Positions 49,401 to 62,980 of a stretch of 64,000 nucleotides of DNA are shown here, one piece after another (the stretch's first letter is position 1; every line of letters starts with the position of its first letter). The DNA lies in assembly GCA_013400975.1 (NCBI GenBank), contig WBMZ01012761.1, forward strand, positions 124,001-188,000. Reading direction: 5' to 3'. The DNA comes from Atrichornis clamosus (taxonomy: Eukaryota; Chordata; Aves; Passeriformes; Menuridae). Position numbers and translations under genes: made by a program. The notes under the pieces are model-generated. The model was not told the DNA's origin, ran no database searches, and saw only the letters and a program-made list of their open reading frames with translations.

Positions 49401-51435
49401 TAGCATTAACTCTGCTGGTGCTTTGTGTGTGCTTACTGCTGCTCTTTGGATTATGCAGCTGATTTGGTCTGACAGAAAAGGATCTCTCCCATGTTTGCTG
49501 TGCCATAAAAATGCTGAAAACATACTGCTGAGCTAGCCAGTTGGTAATAGTATTACTGGATATCTGCTATGGTCTCATCATTTTAATTGCATCTTCTTTC
49601 CTCAGATGATGACAAGGGAAAAAACCTCCTTGAAACCAAGTTCTTTTGACTAGAGACTTATATCTACAGCTCAGTGGAACTGAGTGAAACGCTCAATCTA
49701 AAGGCAAAAACTGCCTTCTGAAACACACAAGTGAAAAAATAGTAACATATGCAGGAATAACTGTGACTACATATATAGAATTTATGCTAGCAGACACTAG
49801 ATAGTTCACTTTCCAGGTAAAAGTTATGAATATAAGAAGTTCCTGCATAAGTAAGAAAAATACATCAGGTTTCAAAAAATGTTAATGATTGTCATAGCTT
49901 TTATTCTTTTATGTGGGGTTATTCCAAATAAGAAATTTAAGCAGCAGAAATTGATCAATGAGTGACTGAGCTGACTTTGCTAGACTGAATTTCCATGTTA
50001 GATCAAAAATTAGCTATTTTTTCCTACTGAGACCCATTATAAGTAACAGACAAGAGCTAGATTTTATGAGTGACTGTTTCCTTATCTTCTTTCTAGAGCT
50101 GACCAAGATCAAACTCCTGACCCATTCATCAGAAGGATCTGAAGTCCTCTTAACTGGCAAAAAAAAGTGTTCTAATTATAGAGATAAAATGTACTCCAGC
50201 ATAGATCTTTCACCTGTGCACACTTTTTGCACTTTGGATAAGGTATTTATTCTGCTACTCTTCATGAACTGTAACAATTAATTGCCCAGGTTTTACCTTG
50301 ATAGGAATTGAAATGTAAAAAAATGCAAATCCTTTTATGCATTGGTTTCAGTCAGATTGTGAAGGTTTTGTTTCATGTCACTTTTGTTTGTTACTTCAGC
50401 TTGCTTTTTTTTGGTTTTTGTTTTTCTTTTTCCCTTGAAGGAAGTAATGTGTAAGTAGGTGCACTAGACTCTGGAGCTCTGTCCCCCACCTTCTCTGAAG
50501 CTTTCAGTGTCTAAGATTCGTAACTCCCAACCTCACTTGCAACTTTCTGCATTTTGCCCTTGCAGGCTGTTATGTTGTTAAGTAACTCAGTTCAGGAATT
50601 TGAAATCTATGAATGCAAAGCACTAAATAACTCTGTGATAATAGTAAAATCCAGTACACTATTAGACCCACTGCTATCACTTTGGTAAGACAACTGTATG
50701 TCTTAAGTCCAGGCACCTTTGCAGCAGTGCCTTGACTATTAAAGACAATAAAGCTGAAAGCAGGTTGTATATTATATGAAGTAATACTTCCTCTACACTT
50801 GCCTTCGGAGAGTGATAAAAGCTATTAACTTTGAGTGTGAACGTCATTTAAATTTTGCATTCTTTTTTTTTCTCCCCAGTGAGCAACAGTAAATTAAACG
50901 TCTTCTTGGCTTGTTTTTACAGATGAAGAGAGAATTGAAAGCAGTGCATGAGGGAGCTTTTTATTCCTTAAGACCCCACAAAAGCCAATTTTAGTGGAAT
51001 GAACCTTCTAAAAGAACAGCAACAGAACGTTTAAAATGTCTTCCTCTACAACTCTGTTTGTAGTTCCTTAATCTGATTTTATGAGGATGTTATTACATTT
51101 GTACATATATGAGAATAAATGGATTCAAAACCACATAGATTTTATTCTCTCTTCTAAGCTAGTTGTTTTATTCTTAAATTAATTAAATACAGTGGCAGCC
51201 ACTGAGCCTGTCTGTGATATTGTGTCTTTGTCAGCAGTTTACTTATGGCCTTCCTATTTGATTAAGTGGGAAACAGTGAGTGGCTGATGCACTGCTATGC
51301 ATGGTATGTGGGACAAACCACACCTGCCACTGTGTATAAAATCTGCCTAATGCACATGATGAAAGCACACATGCATATACCATATGTGCATGTGTGTAGA
51401 TACTGTGAAGAGTTAATTCCTTGCCAAGGTATTTG
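46426..51435. other. Non-coding AT-rich interval
   Basis: No gene or transposon is recognised. A T12 run lies at 47801-47812. Frames such as 48595-48786, 48832-49077, 49266-49523 and 50066-50281 are short, have no motif, and several overlap another frame on the same strand. Confidence 0.58.
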
Positions 51436-51615
51436 CAGCTCTTTCTTTTTGAACACGCTAGCCCTTATCTTGCATTTTCTTCAGTTTATTTACAGAATTT
51501 TTAGTCTGCTTGCTCTGGCTTAAAAATTTCCTGAGCAAGCAGACTGAAAATTCAGTAAACAAGCTGAAGAAAACTTGAGATAAGGTGCTGAAATATCCAG
51601 AAGAAACAAGAGCTG
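51436..51615. repeat. Long imperfect inverted repeat (hairpin-forming)
   Basis: The left arm 51436-51515 pairs with the right arm 51533-51615 around a 17 base spacer. The inner 53 bp (51463-51515 against 51533-51585) match at about 45 of 53 positions, with no indel. The outer part is looser, needs small gaps, and ends with a matching CAGCTCT. Several mismatches are transitions that could pair as G-U in an RNA. I recognise no transposon terminal repeats or target-site duplication. A fold-back insertion, a relic MITE, a template-switch palindrome or a transcribed hairpin are all possible. Confidence 0.88.
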
Positions 51616-54600
51616 TAGAGCACAGAAGACAGAACTAAGCTTTTAACATCATGGATTTTACACACTACACAAAATATTTTTCCTTATAAGGTATTCAAAT
51701 TCTACCACTCAGCTATTTTCTTAACATGTGTATTAAAAAACTAACCACTAAAATACTGGTATCTGCAAAAATTTGACCTCCCACTGATCATCACTCACTG
51801 TCTGCTTTACATCTTCATTTTATATCATATTCTCTACCATTAAGCTTACCACTGTAAGCTACAATATTTTTCTATTTCATTTGCATCTCAGGATCTGCAT
51901 CTCAGGCCTGAAAACCAAAAGAAGTGATATCATAGTGCATTGGTACTTTCTGATTCAGTGTTCAGTTTCAGGGTTTTTTTCCCTCCTCTACATGAAAGGA
52001 AGAAAAATTGTTTTTTCTCCCTTCTTTGTCAACATATTCCCATACCCTTACTAAAAAGGCTGGGGTAAATGACAGCTCCCACATCTTCTTTTCAAAAAAT
52101 GCCACTGAAATTAGCAATGCTGAAAAACTTCCCTAACTGCTGTTAAAACACTCTGCAAATGCAAGCAACTAACAATGAAATGGTTACTTCTGTGTGCAGG
52201 CTTCTATATACATCCTCCAGTCCAGCCTTGGCCAAGACCTGAAATGGCTTCTGAATAATGCATTTATCTCTCAGGGAACACCATGCTATTTTAGAACAGA
52301 AGAAACCACGTGAACTTATCACACTGCCCCTTCCTTCACATTCCTTTTGCTGCTTGACATGTCCCCAAGGCAGATTGTGTGAGACAGACCTTTCCTCTCT
52401 AAGATTGTGCCATTTTTGGCAGCCTTCTGACATACTGTCTCTTCATTGCCTGCACTTACTGGATCTCAGCTGAACCATTCTCAGTTGCCTTTATTTTGCT
52501 GTTACCTTCCTCATCCTGCTATCACCCACCTCTGTAACTCTATCTTTTGTAGCAAAATATTCGCATTTCCTCTCTTTGAAAAAGAATGGTGTGAAAAGGA
52601 GTATAAACAGACTTTCCCTTAAGTCTTACAGAACTCACTTGTGTAAGTGCCTGGGGGGAGGTAAGAGGTGCAAACACATGCCCTGTGGGCGATATTCCAG
52701 CCTCCAGGCTGGAGTTATGACAAGGACATTTAGACAGCCTGCTTGACAGACTGGTTCAACAAGCCTCTTTAAATGTAAGTAAAGATTTTGAGTCATCCTA
52801 CACGATTTTCTCTTTTTTCCAGATCACCCTTATATTAAAATATTTATTGCTGGTCTCTGTCCTGCTTTCCTTCCCCAGGTCTAGTCTGAGAATCCTGTCC
52901 TTCAGCACTGAAAGTGAACATGTGCACCAAGCCTTGTGCTGACCTTCTGGACAGTTCTTGTACTTCTTAAAAAAAAAAAAAAACAAACCAAAATCTTCAT
53001 ATTTAACAAGTTGTGCACATTTCTGTACAACTTTTATCTCTAGTGTTGAAATTGTAGAACTCATTATGCTGGGATATTGTGAATGTCAAAAGGAAATTAG
53101 ATTAGAAAAAAGATTAGGCAGATTTAGGGAGGATAAGAATATATGTAACTAGTAAACAAAATGGTAGAGGCAGAGCGTCTGGTTTAGAAAGACAAAAGTT
53201 TTGAACAATTGCAGAAACCAAGTAGTTCCAAGGGACAGTTCATTCTAAGCTTTCTGCTGATTTTTTTCCATTTGGTAGCTTAATAGAAAATTTTGCAATA
53301 TTCTGCATGATGAAATGTTTACTTAAGACTTGTCCTACAAAGAAAGCATGAAATTTAATTTTTAAAGAGAGTATTTTAATGTGAGGTTTAGTAAGTTTAG
53401 GCCATATTTCAAGCATTTATTATAAAAACCACCAGTGACACTTATTTCAAAGATAGAAACTTATTTTAATAAAAATTAAAAAATATTTTTCTCAGTATTT
53501 ATAGATGCAGATATATATATCTGAGGCTGTAAAGGCTACATAAATGGATACATCATGCATGAAAAATGAGACTTGTTTTCCCATTACTCATTATAAGGCA
53601 GTGTTGTCTAATGGGAATAAACTAGGTTAGTAAACTGCTTCTTCAGCAATTTACATTCACAGTTGATTCCAGCTGCAAGAAAATGATAAATCATATACAA
53701 ACATTTCCAGATAGCCAAATTACAAGTAATTTAGATTTTTCTCCTTTAAAATTGTATATCACATTTGTAAAATCTTTCGTCTACTTCACAGTGTTGTTGT
53801 AACTCCTTTTGGTAAAAGTTATTGCAACCCTAGTGCCTTGCTAGCAAAAATTACATGTAGAGGACATTTCTCCTCTGGAAAATGAGTTAGTGTTTTGACC
53901 TTGTTTTATTTGTCTAGGTCTTTTTATAAAATGTTTTCAGGATGGTCACCTAATTAAAGCCAGGGATCATGACCTTTATGAATACTTGTATTTTCAAAAC
54001 AGTAGTAGAAAAATTCAAACTGAACTTATTATCTGTTATAATGTGTATAAAAATGTGCATACTAGGAAAATTTATTGGACATACTGTTTTAAAATATTTT
54101 GAGAGTAAGGCCATAATTTATGAAAACTTTCAAACCACTAACATTTATTATAAAGAATATAAAAGTCTTCTAATTACTACTGAGGAAGTTCTATTAATTG
54201 TAGGCTTATAAATGCACATTTGAGACAAAATGCTAGGTATTTTTGAGACACAGACATGTAATTGAAGGATATTTTTTGTGAAAATTAGATGACTATATTC
54301 ATTACCACTACCTCCACAAACTTGCTTTATCCACTTAGACATAGAAAGTGATGAAACACAACTCCTTTCCCTCCTTAAAACTTACATGACTCAGGTTATA
54401 ATCATTTAAATAAATGCTGTCCAAATTGCTCTCCAAAACAGGGTTGTCATCATGCATACTGGGAAAATTCCCTCTACTTGAAACAGTCCTCAGTCCATGC
54501 TATTCCCTGAGCATTTCCCTGGCATTTTTTGGAAGATTGTTATTTGTCCAGACATACAGTAAATAAAGCCAGCCTGATAGCCTGTGTCCAAGTCCTGATC

Positions 54601-57600
54601 AGCTTGCTAATGCAGCTGTAGCCTAAGAAAGCTTCAGGGACCTATCTTTTGGACAAAAAGTGTAGTTGTAAAATTAGAAACCTTCTACTCTGAGTGCTTG
54701 ATATTCCTAGGGCACAAAGAATCCTGAGTTCTGGACCACCTGTGCATTTTATCTACTGATTCTTAATGCAGAAGATAAATAAACCATCCCCAAAGTACAC
54801 AACAGAACCTCATCCCCTCTTGCTGTCTGTTCTCAGCAATATTCAATTTTCTTTTGCATGTCTGCTGATTGCTTAGCTTATATATCTTTATATATTCTTT
54901 CTGCCTTATCTATCCTTATATGTCATTTCTACCTGGTGGTACAGTCTCAGCTATACAGATTGAGAAAGATCTTTCTGTCACATGAGTTGCTGCTGTTCAA
55001 ATAGGCCATAATTTTGTAGACAGAACATCTTTCCTGAGGTATTTGAACTGATATTTTGAGACCCCTCTGAAACTGAGGAGGACCTAGAAGAGACATTATT
55101 TATACCCTGTAGGAATACCTAAAGGTACAATGAAATAAGTAACAAAAGAAAAAAAAATTTTAAAAGGGTTCTTGCAACAATCAAGATGTGTTTGTAAATA
55201 ATGGAGCAATATTGGACTATGAATCCCAGTCTCATCTAGTTTTAAGCCCCGACAAGGGCAGGAGATCAGCTGTTCCCTTTTTCTTCTGCTTGTAGAGAGG
55301 CTTGTCTTAGATGTCCTCCAAACTTCTATAAGGTATGTTTAGATTATCTATTTAAACATGGATAATTCTTCCCATTCAAGTGATTTAGGGATTTAGATGC
55401 CAATTTAGATCAACAAAGCCTCCTTAAGGGTGTTATATAACGTTAGTCATGGGAATATTTGGACCCTTTCCTAAATACTAAGGCTATGTTCATATTTTAA
55501 AAATTCAGTTCTCTTAAAGGCTGTGCACAGCATTATTAAAATCTACCCTTCTACTTAATTCCCTCAGGCCTGAGTTATTCCTACATACGGAGCTACTGTA
55601 CACTGGAAACAGCCACTGTCAGCAAAAACAGCACATCTGAAACTCTACAAAGCTTCACAAGCCTTAGCAGCTTAACAGACCACTACAGAACAGAGGTGTG
55701 AAGTTTACTGAAGTCCAATTGATTAAAGTCACATGCCAGTCTTAGCTGGAAAGCAAAGAAAAGAGGTATTTATAAATATTTGGAAAAGTCTTTCAAACAA
55801 AGCTGGCAAGTACATTTTCCTTGAAGATTTCTCTGTCTTTGTTGTATTGGGATAGATCTGTAAGTAATTTAAGATAGCACAGATCCATCATTTTCAAAAG
55901 TACATCTGGGCTTACAGGAGCTGAGACTCTCACCCCGTGAATTTTAGAGCACAGCAGGGACTTATTTCATATCCATAAAATACCCTGCTGTGAAGTGAAA
56001 ATTATTGCCTATCAATCTTGCTTTTCTTTTTACAAGAATTGTATCAATCATTTGGCTCAAGATTACAAATTTATCAGAAATCCATTTAGCAAAACCTTAG
56101 GGAAAACTGACCAGTTGGGAAAGATATTTTGATTTAAGTAAAGCAATTGTCCTTTCTGGAAATATGAAATAGCACAAGTCCAGATAAAATTAATAGCAGC
56201 CAGGGACTAGAATACAGCATAGTTTAGTTTTTCAAAATGCGCAGGTAGCTAGGAAAATCCACTGTTGAAATGCAAGGTTTTCTTTAATTTCAACCACTAT
56301 TGAATCAGAACTTGCCTGTATATATTTGTATTAAGAGTTGCCATGGGTACCATTTCCTTTGTGGACTAAATGGTGCAGGCCTTCAGAGAAGAACCTGTCA
56401 CAGTCACACCTGGTTCTTATCAAGCTCAAGACATCTAGCTGGGGGTAGATGTGAGAGATGCAGCAGGAAGAAGAACTAACAGATGAGATTTTACTTTAAA
56501 ATGATTAGAATAATCTTACCTAGCAGAGAGGGAGATTTTAGATAAGGGAATATAGAGCGTAGAAACCCGAACAGATATTTTACAGTAATTGCTGACTGAT
56601 AAACTGCCAATGTAAGGGGAAAGCTTGTTCCTTATAAAATCTTCCCTTTAATAGACAACTCGCTTGAAAACTTGCAAAGATATTGCCTGAGGAAGGCCCT
56701 AGATGCAATTTTTTTTCCTTTTTTCTTTTTTTTTTTTAAATTCTTTTCCTTTAAAGTCTTCTTCTTTGTGGAATCAGTTTTTAAAAGCATTCAAAACATT
56801 ATCTATGCAATCCCAGATATTCAAATAGTGAATTAATATAGGATTGAATCATCACCTATAATTACTTCGATAACTCTGAAACTAAAGGGCAATGTGGGTG
56901 AATGTTGGTGGCCATCTTTTCAGACAAATAGTTTGGAATAAAGAAATAGGTTAGAAGTTAAAATAAATTATCATTCTTATATTCAAGGATACTACTGTGT
57001 TTGTATTTTAGTTTCTTATGCTAAAAGCTTGGATAGAAGGCATAAATTATGAAATGAAAATAGTTTGTTACAGTGGCCTTTCATTACGGAGGTTGAAATT
57101 GGAGTACAAATGGTCACAGCCACCCCACTCAATTCTTGCACAAAAAGAAAGAAATGGTGGCTGCTCTGAATTTAATGGCTTTAAGAGATGGCCTCAGAGG
57201 TTTCTGCTAATGCAAACATGATTCAGCTGGTTTCACTTCCTTTCCGAAAGTTCCTGAGTTTCTGTCTCTTTCATAAAATTCAAATGGTTTTGTAAATACT
57301 ATTCGTTAGTGTTAGACTGATCTGTGATTAATTCTGTTCATGCTAGGAAAATGGTTCTTTACTTGAGGATGTGTCCTTAAAAATTTGTGTCACTGTGCAC
57401 AGTGCATACTGCCAAAGAACAGTGCTAGTCCTAGGAAAGAAAATAACAAGAAGAAAGATTTGAGTTTATTCTGTAAAGACCTTTATTCTTCTCTCCTTTA
57501 GTAATTTTAAGAACATAAATTTAGTGTATTGCTGCATTTTGTTTTTAAAAATATAGTTGGGTGGAGAATGTGCATAATTTTGGAAATACGGGAAACGAGG

Positions 57601-59789
57601 AAATTATGATGTTTGGGTGTGTCTAAACAAGACAGTTGTTTTAAATGGATGCAAATGTTATACACAGGTTTCAGCTCAGGTTGCAGAGGGAATAGGCTGC
57701 ATTAAGGTATAGCGGTAGAGCTAATCAGCCTGTCAGAACTTAATGGTAACCAAGTGTCTTAAATTCTAGATAATGGAGACAGAGACTCTTTTATTTTTGT
57801 TTTAGTACTGTCTCAGGGATTTTTGTGTTCCTGGCTACACAATAATAATGATAACTTGGTGAGGCAGCAAGTGGAATTAGGAGTTATAGGTAAGGTCCCT
57901 CAGGCAGAGATAATAGATCTTACAGTTCCTGGCAGCCTGACCTTCCTTTTAGTTGTTATTCAAAGGATAACCAGCTTACTCTGCCTTCATCAATATGTTT
58001 GGGATTTTAAAAATAAAAGTAGATATGACTGCTGAGCTTTACTTTGAATAACACCCTGTAGTTATGAAAGAAGGTATTTAGTATCCATATCATGCTGGAC
58101 CCCCCAGATAAGGATACAGGAGCCAGGGACCTCCCTTTGCTGACAGAGGGTGATTTTGGGCATAGGCTCAAGCTGATTAGAGATCATGGGAACTGGTGAG
58201 TGGCACCTAGAGAGGCTTCCATGTCTCTGGGGCAAATAGCACTGCAGAGCAGGCTTTCCAGAGCATATTCTTGGACACCTACAGTCTGTTGGATTCCCAC
58301 AGAGACGGAATGTGGGTGGGCTGGATCCTGCCATAGTATTGTTAGCAAAGAAATTATTCTGGAAGAGTGAGTTACACAGAGTGAGAGCTACCTTGTTTGT
58401 CTAAAATTTAAAAATCTATGATTTGAACAAATTGTCATTTTATCTTCCAAAGAACACATTACCTCTGCTGTGCGAAATACCCATATGATCTGCACTGTCA
58501 GATTCTATTATTATTGTGACAGATACTGTAGCATATAAATTTTAAACTAATGAAAAAAATGTCATCTATCTTTTGGTGCTAAGTGTTCAAAGTGCATCAG
58601 CTATTTAATTTGATAGATCATTCTTCAGACAGTTTGAGAAGAATTGCGTATTAAAAATACAGTGAATGGGAGAAACCCTCACTTTTATCTAGCTTCACAT
58701 TTCTTAAACTAATTCTGGAGAACTCATGAGAGGTCTACTTCCAAAAATGTTTCTTTATGGAAAGTAGCTGGAAAAAAAAGGTAAATAAAGTATTTCTCTA
58801 TTAAGATAAATCTGATTTGAGTAAAAAGTAAACTTACTAATGCTGTTTTTCTGTTTATTATGGTCTCCTGGAAATAGTTGAAAAGGGAAGGAATAGCTGC
58901 AGTTTATTGCTTTCATATTGTTGTGTAGGTGAATGGTATCAACATTTATGATTCTCTAATAAAAGAACACACATTTGGGATTTATAGGATAAAGCAGTTG
59001 ATAAATTCCATTAAATTTTTAAATACAGACAACTTTTCTTATGGGAGATAAAACTAAAAAAGCTCTGTAGATTCCAAACACAACAAAATTTTGCATTTTT
59101 TTAAAACAAAATTTTCTCCTTGGAGAGGAAATGAAAAGTTTGAAAGCTGAAACCCTTAGATAATTTCACTTTGAAGACACATGAACTCAAGGGTAAATAT
59201 GAATCTCACCGTGAAATTTCCTAGACTTTTTTTAGCATATTCATTAGCAGTGACTTTTTCTTATGTTTCAAATGCTTCATTTCACAAATCAATTAATTGC
59301 TTAAAATATCAATGGGTGCCCATTATTGATGAAGGCAAAAAAATCACACTTCTCTTCAAGTATTTGTATGACTTGTTACCCTCATCTTCCCTCTTTCTGT
59401 GATGTACTTTTGGAAAGCATAAAGTTTGTTAGCAAATCATAGAGGATATGAAACAGGACATAAATAGTTAATTCTTAAAGGCACTAATACTCAATTGAAA
59501 TTGCTTAAGGTATAATTTGAACAAAATGTTATATGATTTTTATTGTAATTAATTTTCAGGGGCCCAGGAATGTAATAGCTATTTACCCCCTTCCTCACTT
59601 TCTGAAAGTCAAAATTTGAGAAATCCACCATTTTATTTGCCTTCCGAACATTTTCCATTCATATGATTGCTTCTTGGGAAAAAGAGGGAAAGAGAAATAT
59701 CACCAGTAGTAAAAAAATCCACACTTAGAATAACCTGTAAGGCTTGGTTATTTTTTCAAATGTGTTTCATTTCTATGTTCTCAGTAGAT
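51616..59789. other. Non-coding AT-rich interval
   Basis: I recognise no gene or interspersed repeat. Frames at 52143-52433, 52798-53064, 53969-54211, 57018-57221, 57823-58035 and 58062-58334 have no motif or homology I can name. A15 lies at 52969-52983, T-rich sequence at 56709-56740, and a perfect 8 bp palindromic arm pair at 52696-52713. The 58080-58330 part is less AT-rich than its surroundings and could hide a degraded repeat. Confidence 0.55.
52969..52983 (+). repeat. Poly-A run (15 A)
   Basis: Uninterrupted A tract with no identified element attached. Confidence 0.93.
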
Positions 59790-60250
59790 GCAAGGGCTTT
59801 TCTTCCCATCCATGTGTGTGTTTTTGGTGCCTTGACAGCCAATGCACAGAGAGGAAATTGGAACCTTTCAGGACTTATTCAGGCAAAGCAATGGTATCAG
59901 AGACAGGAAGGACTGATGTCTCGAGACATTTTGGGATTCTTGTGTGTGGGGGTGAGGGGGCAGGTCAGGCCTTGCCCTGGAGATGCAGTGAACTCCCCCT
60001 ACATCCCCCAGCCCTAGAGCCTGTATCCCAGCCCCGCAGTGGTGCCAATCACTGGCACACCAGAGGCAGTGCTCCGCTCTGCCCTAACCCAGCTCCTGAG
60101 GGGCTGAATGACCGGAAGTCCCACCTGGGAGAAGGGCCCATGAGGACCAAGGGGTGTTTAAGGCCTAGCAGTGGCCAGCACATGTCTTGACCCTACCCCC
60201 TCTTGGGGTTTCTGTGTGAACAGTGCTGGAACTCAGCAGCTGGTAGCTAT
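59790..60250 (+). mobile_element. GC-rich island, possible solo LTR
   Basis: Base composition changes sharply here, with C- and G-rich blocks (GGGGGTGAGGGGGCAGG near 59948, CCAGCCCCGCAGTGG near 60030), while flanks are strongly AT-rich. A GGGGTGTTTAAGG sequence near 60150 resembles the TTTAAG-type promoter of some LTRs and is followed by a plausible U5-like stretch. No AATAAA follows, and I found no clear TG...CA ends or target-site duplication. The 148-codon frame at 59744-60190 is explained by the low stop density of GC-rich DNA. Alternatives are an unnamed repeat or a small CpG-poor regulatory island. Confidence 0.35.
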
Positions 60251-62714
60251 ATGTATGCTTTTCTATATCCTTTCTGTCTTTTTTCTTCTAATCCCCTCTT
60301 CTTGGAATATTTTAAGTAAGTTAACATCAAATGGATTTAAAGTTTGCTAAGTTGAATGGGCCAAATTAATGCTGTGAGAAGTGTTTTATGTTGGTTGGAT
60401 GTTGTACGAAATCTTTTGCTAAAGTTCTCTGATTTTTCTAAAGTTTGCCATAATACTTTTGTCCTGTTTTGACCACTTGAGAATATCTGGTTGGTATTTC
60501 TCCCGTGTGCCTAACCCAGAGTATATGAACCAATGTAAAGTCCCTTTAAAGATCTCATTGAGTGAGTTGATCGAGGCCTTGCAAATGGGAACAGCAAACT
60601 TGTGACCTCCATAATCAACTTCCTTCCAAAGAAAGCCCTCATATGCTTTTGCAGCTAGTGCTGAATAGCAAGTCAAGTTTATAAAAGGTAAGCTGAATGA
60701 AAGCAAAACAACAGATTTTTCACTCTAAAAGGTAAGACAAGACATTCTAATGTGAAGAAACTTGTCAGACTGAAAAATCCATGACATTTTAAAAATTATC
60801 CCTGTAGTTTGATTAAATATGGAAATGATCTTTAGACAAAGTGAACATTTCACAGTTCTGAGCTTGTTATTCTTTTATTAATCTCCTGCAGATTCAAACT
60901 ATTCCAGAGGATGTTACTGAATCACATGGTTTACCACTGATCTTTAACATAAATCAGAAGAATGATGAAAATTGAGGAAAAAGGTCAGTGAAGTTTATTC
61001 CACTTCCCCTTCACTGATATCTTCTGTTATTTAAAATAAATTGTATTATTTTTGTGCTACAATAACTTCTTGTTTTGGGGGGACAACAAATAATATCTGG
61101 GATGTTATTTTCTTTGATTCCATAATAGAGTTTGGTTCATTTTCTGGTATGAAAAAGCCTCAGAGAAACACGGCAGGAACTCTAACACCAGATATTAAAA
61201 CTGTTTTATTTCTTGGGGTAGGAATAAGAGGAGTTATTTACTGGGTTCCAGCTTTCTTGCATAAGTAAGCAGTAGTTAACCCTTGCATTAAAACGGAAGA
61301 AAAAACATCTAGTTTTACTAGGACTACATTAGCAATGCATTGTAATAAGTGAAGTATTTTACTTTGTTTCTTCCAGAGAATTAATGGAGATATTTTAGAA
61401 CAGGCTTAAGTCCAGAGCAGTATATTTTCCAACAAGGAAATGAGAAAAAGGTGGAGTCTTCTCCCTTACTCAAGGCTGCATCAGGCTTTTGTACTTTTGT
61501 GACTTTATCCACCGTTCATCAATTTATTTTTATTTTTCTCCATCAAAGATCAATCTGAGAATATTTTTTCTTTTTTGAAACATAAGAAGTGTCCAATTCT
61601 CATGAATGCATTGGATTAAAAAGCTTCAGTACAATATGTTTGGCTTCTCCATAAATAATTTTACAGAATAAAATCAGAGCTGCTTATTATACTTTATTAC
61701 ATTTTGATGTGTTGCGATTTTCCTACCGCATGCAGTAGGTCATGCTATGGGATTAGTAACACAGCCATTCTGCTACTCACTAGTAACTGATAGAAGCTTT
61801 TCTCATGACCTTTTCTGAAGATTGCAACATCTATATTTTGATTTCTATTTCTGTTTTCCAGTTGGTCTTGACTTTTCAAAATACTCGCAAGCTCCTTATC
61901 AGCAGAGTTGCAAAACTTGTAATAATGAATAAATTCATTTTTTTAGCTAGCATGCTATCTCTTCAGGAAAAATCACTTAAATACATGAACAAAAGCGTCT
62001 CAATGTATTTTCATTGTAACCTTAGGAGAAAAAGGGACATTATCTTAAATGATCAAGACTAATTATTCAGGAATTAGAGATCATTATCAAAACTTTACTT
62101 CAAAGGCAAGTTAAATGTACTAGATAAGCATGGCTACTGTATGAACTTCAGAACATCCTTGAGAGCAAGGTGCTTTGGGAGGCTAACCTTCATCTGAAAG
62201 TCACATATGTACATGTGCACTCACCCAACTGTGTGATTGTGAAATGTTTTGTACAGCAAAAACATCTCATAACATTTTTCACTAAATTAGAGCATTGGAC
62301 TTCACATAGGAAAGTTTTCTTTATGTTGAACAAAACAAATATACAAAAAATTGTAGGTGATCCTATCTTGATGTGCATAAACAGCCTAGAGTCAGTATTA
62401 TTATGCACTTGCCTAAAGATGAACCATCCTACTCATCTTTGCAGGATGGAGAGAGCAGCATTTTGCCTGGGTTTAATGTTGCTGCCAAAATGCCAGTTAA
62501 ACAGATTATTAAGAGCTATAGAAAAGAGCTTAAATTCTCTAGCTAGATAAAAAGCACAGTAGCAGTGATATTTTCTCTGGCCTTAGAAGTGATGAATCAG
62601 TGTCGTAAGGAAAACAGCTCTTTCTGTACTTTTCCAGTTTGTAGTATGAAGGTTTGCTCTGATGTGTGAGTTTGAAAGTTTTCCCGGATTTTAAAATGTA
62701 TTTTATTTTAAATT
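60251..62714. other. Non-coding AT-rich interval
   Basis: I recognise no gene. The frames at 60419-60706, 61041-61268, 61805-62062 and 62170-62550 (126 codons) carry no known motif. The last is the longest in this interval and fits chance expectation. Confidence 0.55.
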
Positions 62715-62795
62715 GTTTCACAATCTGATTAGTGAGAGATGCTGCTGCCCAAATTAAGGTTCAAACAGACCATATGCAAAGTCAATAATATGGAT

Positions 62796-62801
62796 TTTAT
62801 T
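62796..62801 (-). terminator. LTR polyadenylation signal
   Basis: AATAAA on the minus strand, about 175 bases downstream of the TATA box. Confidence 0.5.
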
Positions 62802-62974
62802 TAACATTGAATGTGTGGTAGAGAGATAGAAAGAAATAGAAAGGGAGGTGGGAAGGGAGAGAGATCAAGCAGAAGACAGAGAACACCCAAGGGTTCAGTG
62901 GTGTTCCATTGGTCCTTCTTCACCCTGGGCCTCTCAGTGGTGGGAGCCCCAGAGCTGTTCTTCTGCGGGCCCCC

Positions 62975-62980
62975 TTTATA
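62975..62980 (-). promoter_or_regulatory. LTR TATA box
   Basis: TATAAA on the minus strand, preceded by GGGCTG and followed by GGGGG, at the expected distance upstream of the AATAAA signal of the same LTR-like block. Confidence 0.5.

Noticed and set aside
52696..52713. Perfect 8 bp palindrome with 2 base loop
   Set aside because: Too short and isolated to distinguish from chance.
55568..55695. Possible 128 bp exon: pyrimidine tract and CAG before a serine/threonine-rich open stretch ending in GAG|GTGTGA
   Set aside because: The frame is only about 53 codons, the donor is weak, and I know no similar protein. Without alignment or RNA evidence it is not supportable.
59744..60190. 148-codon open frame, the longest in the window
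   Set aside because: It lies mostly in a GC-rich island with few stop codons. A second overlapping frame exists in the same island, and the peptide has no motif.
61041..61268. 75-codon frame ending next to an AAGTAAG donor-like site
   Set aside because: Donor-like sequences are frequent. There is no acceptor that defines an exon and no homology.
62170..62550. 126-codon open frame
   Set aside because: No recognisable domain, AT-driven composition, overlapped by an antisense frame, and a length expected by chance.
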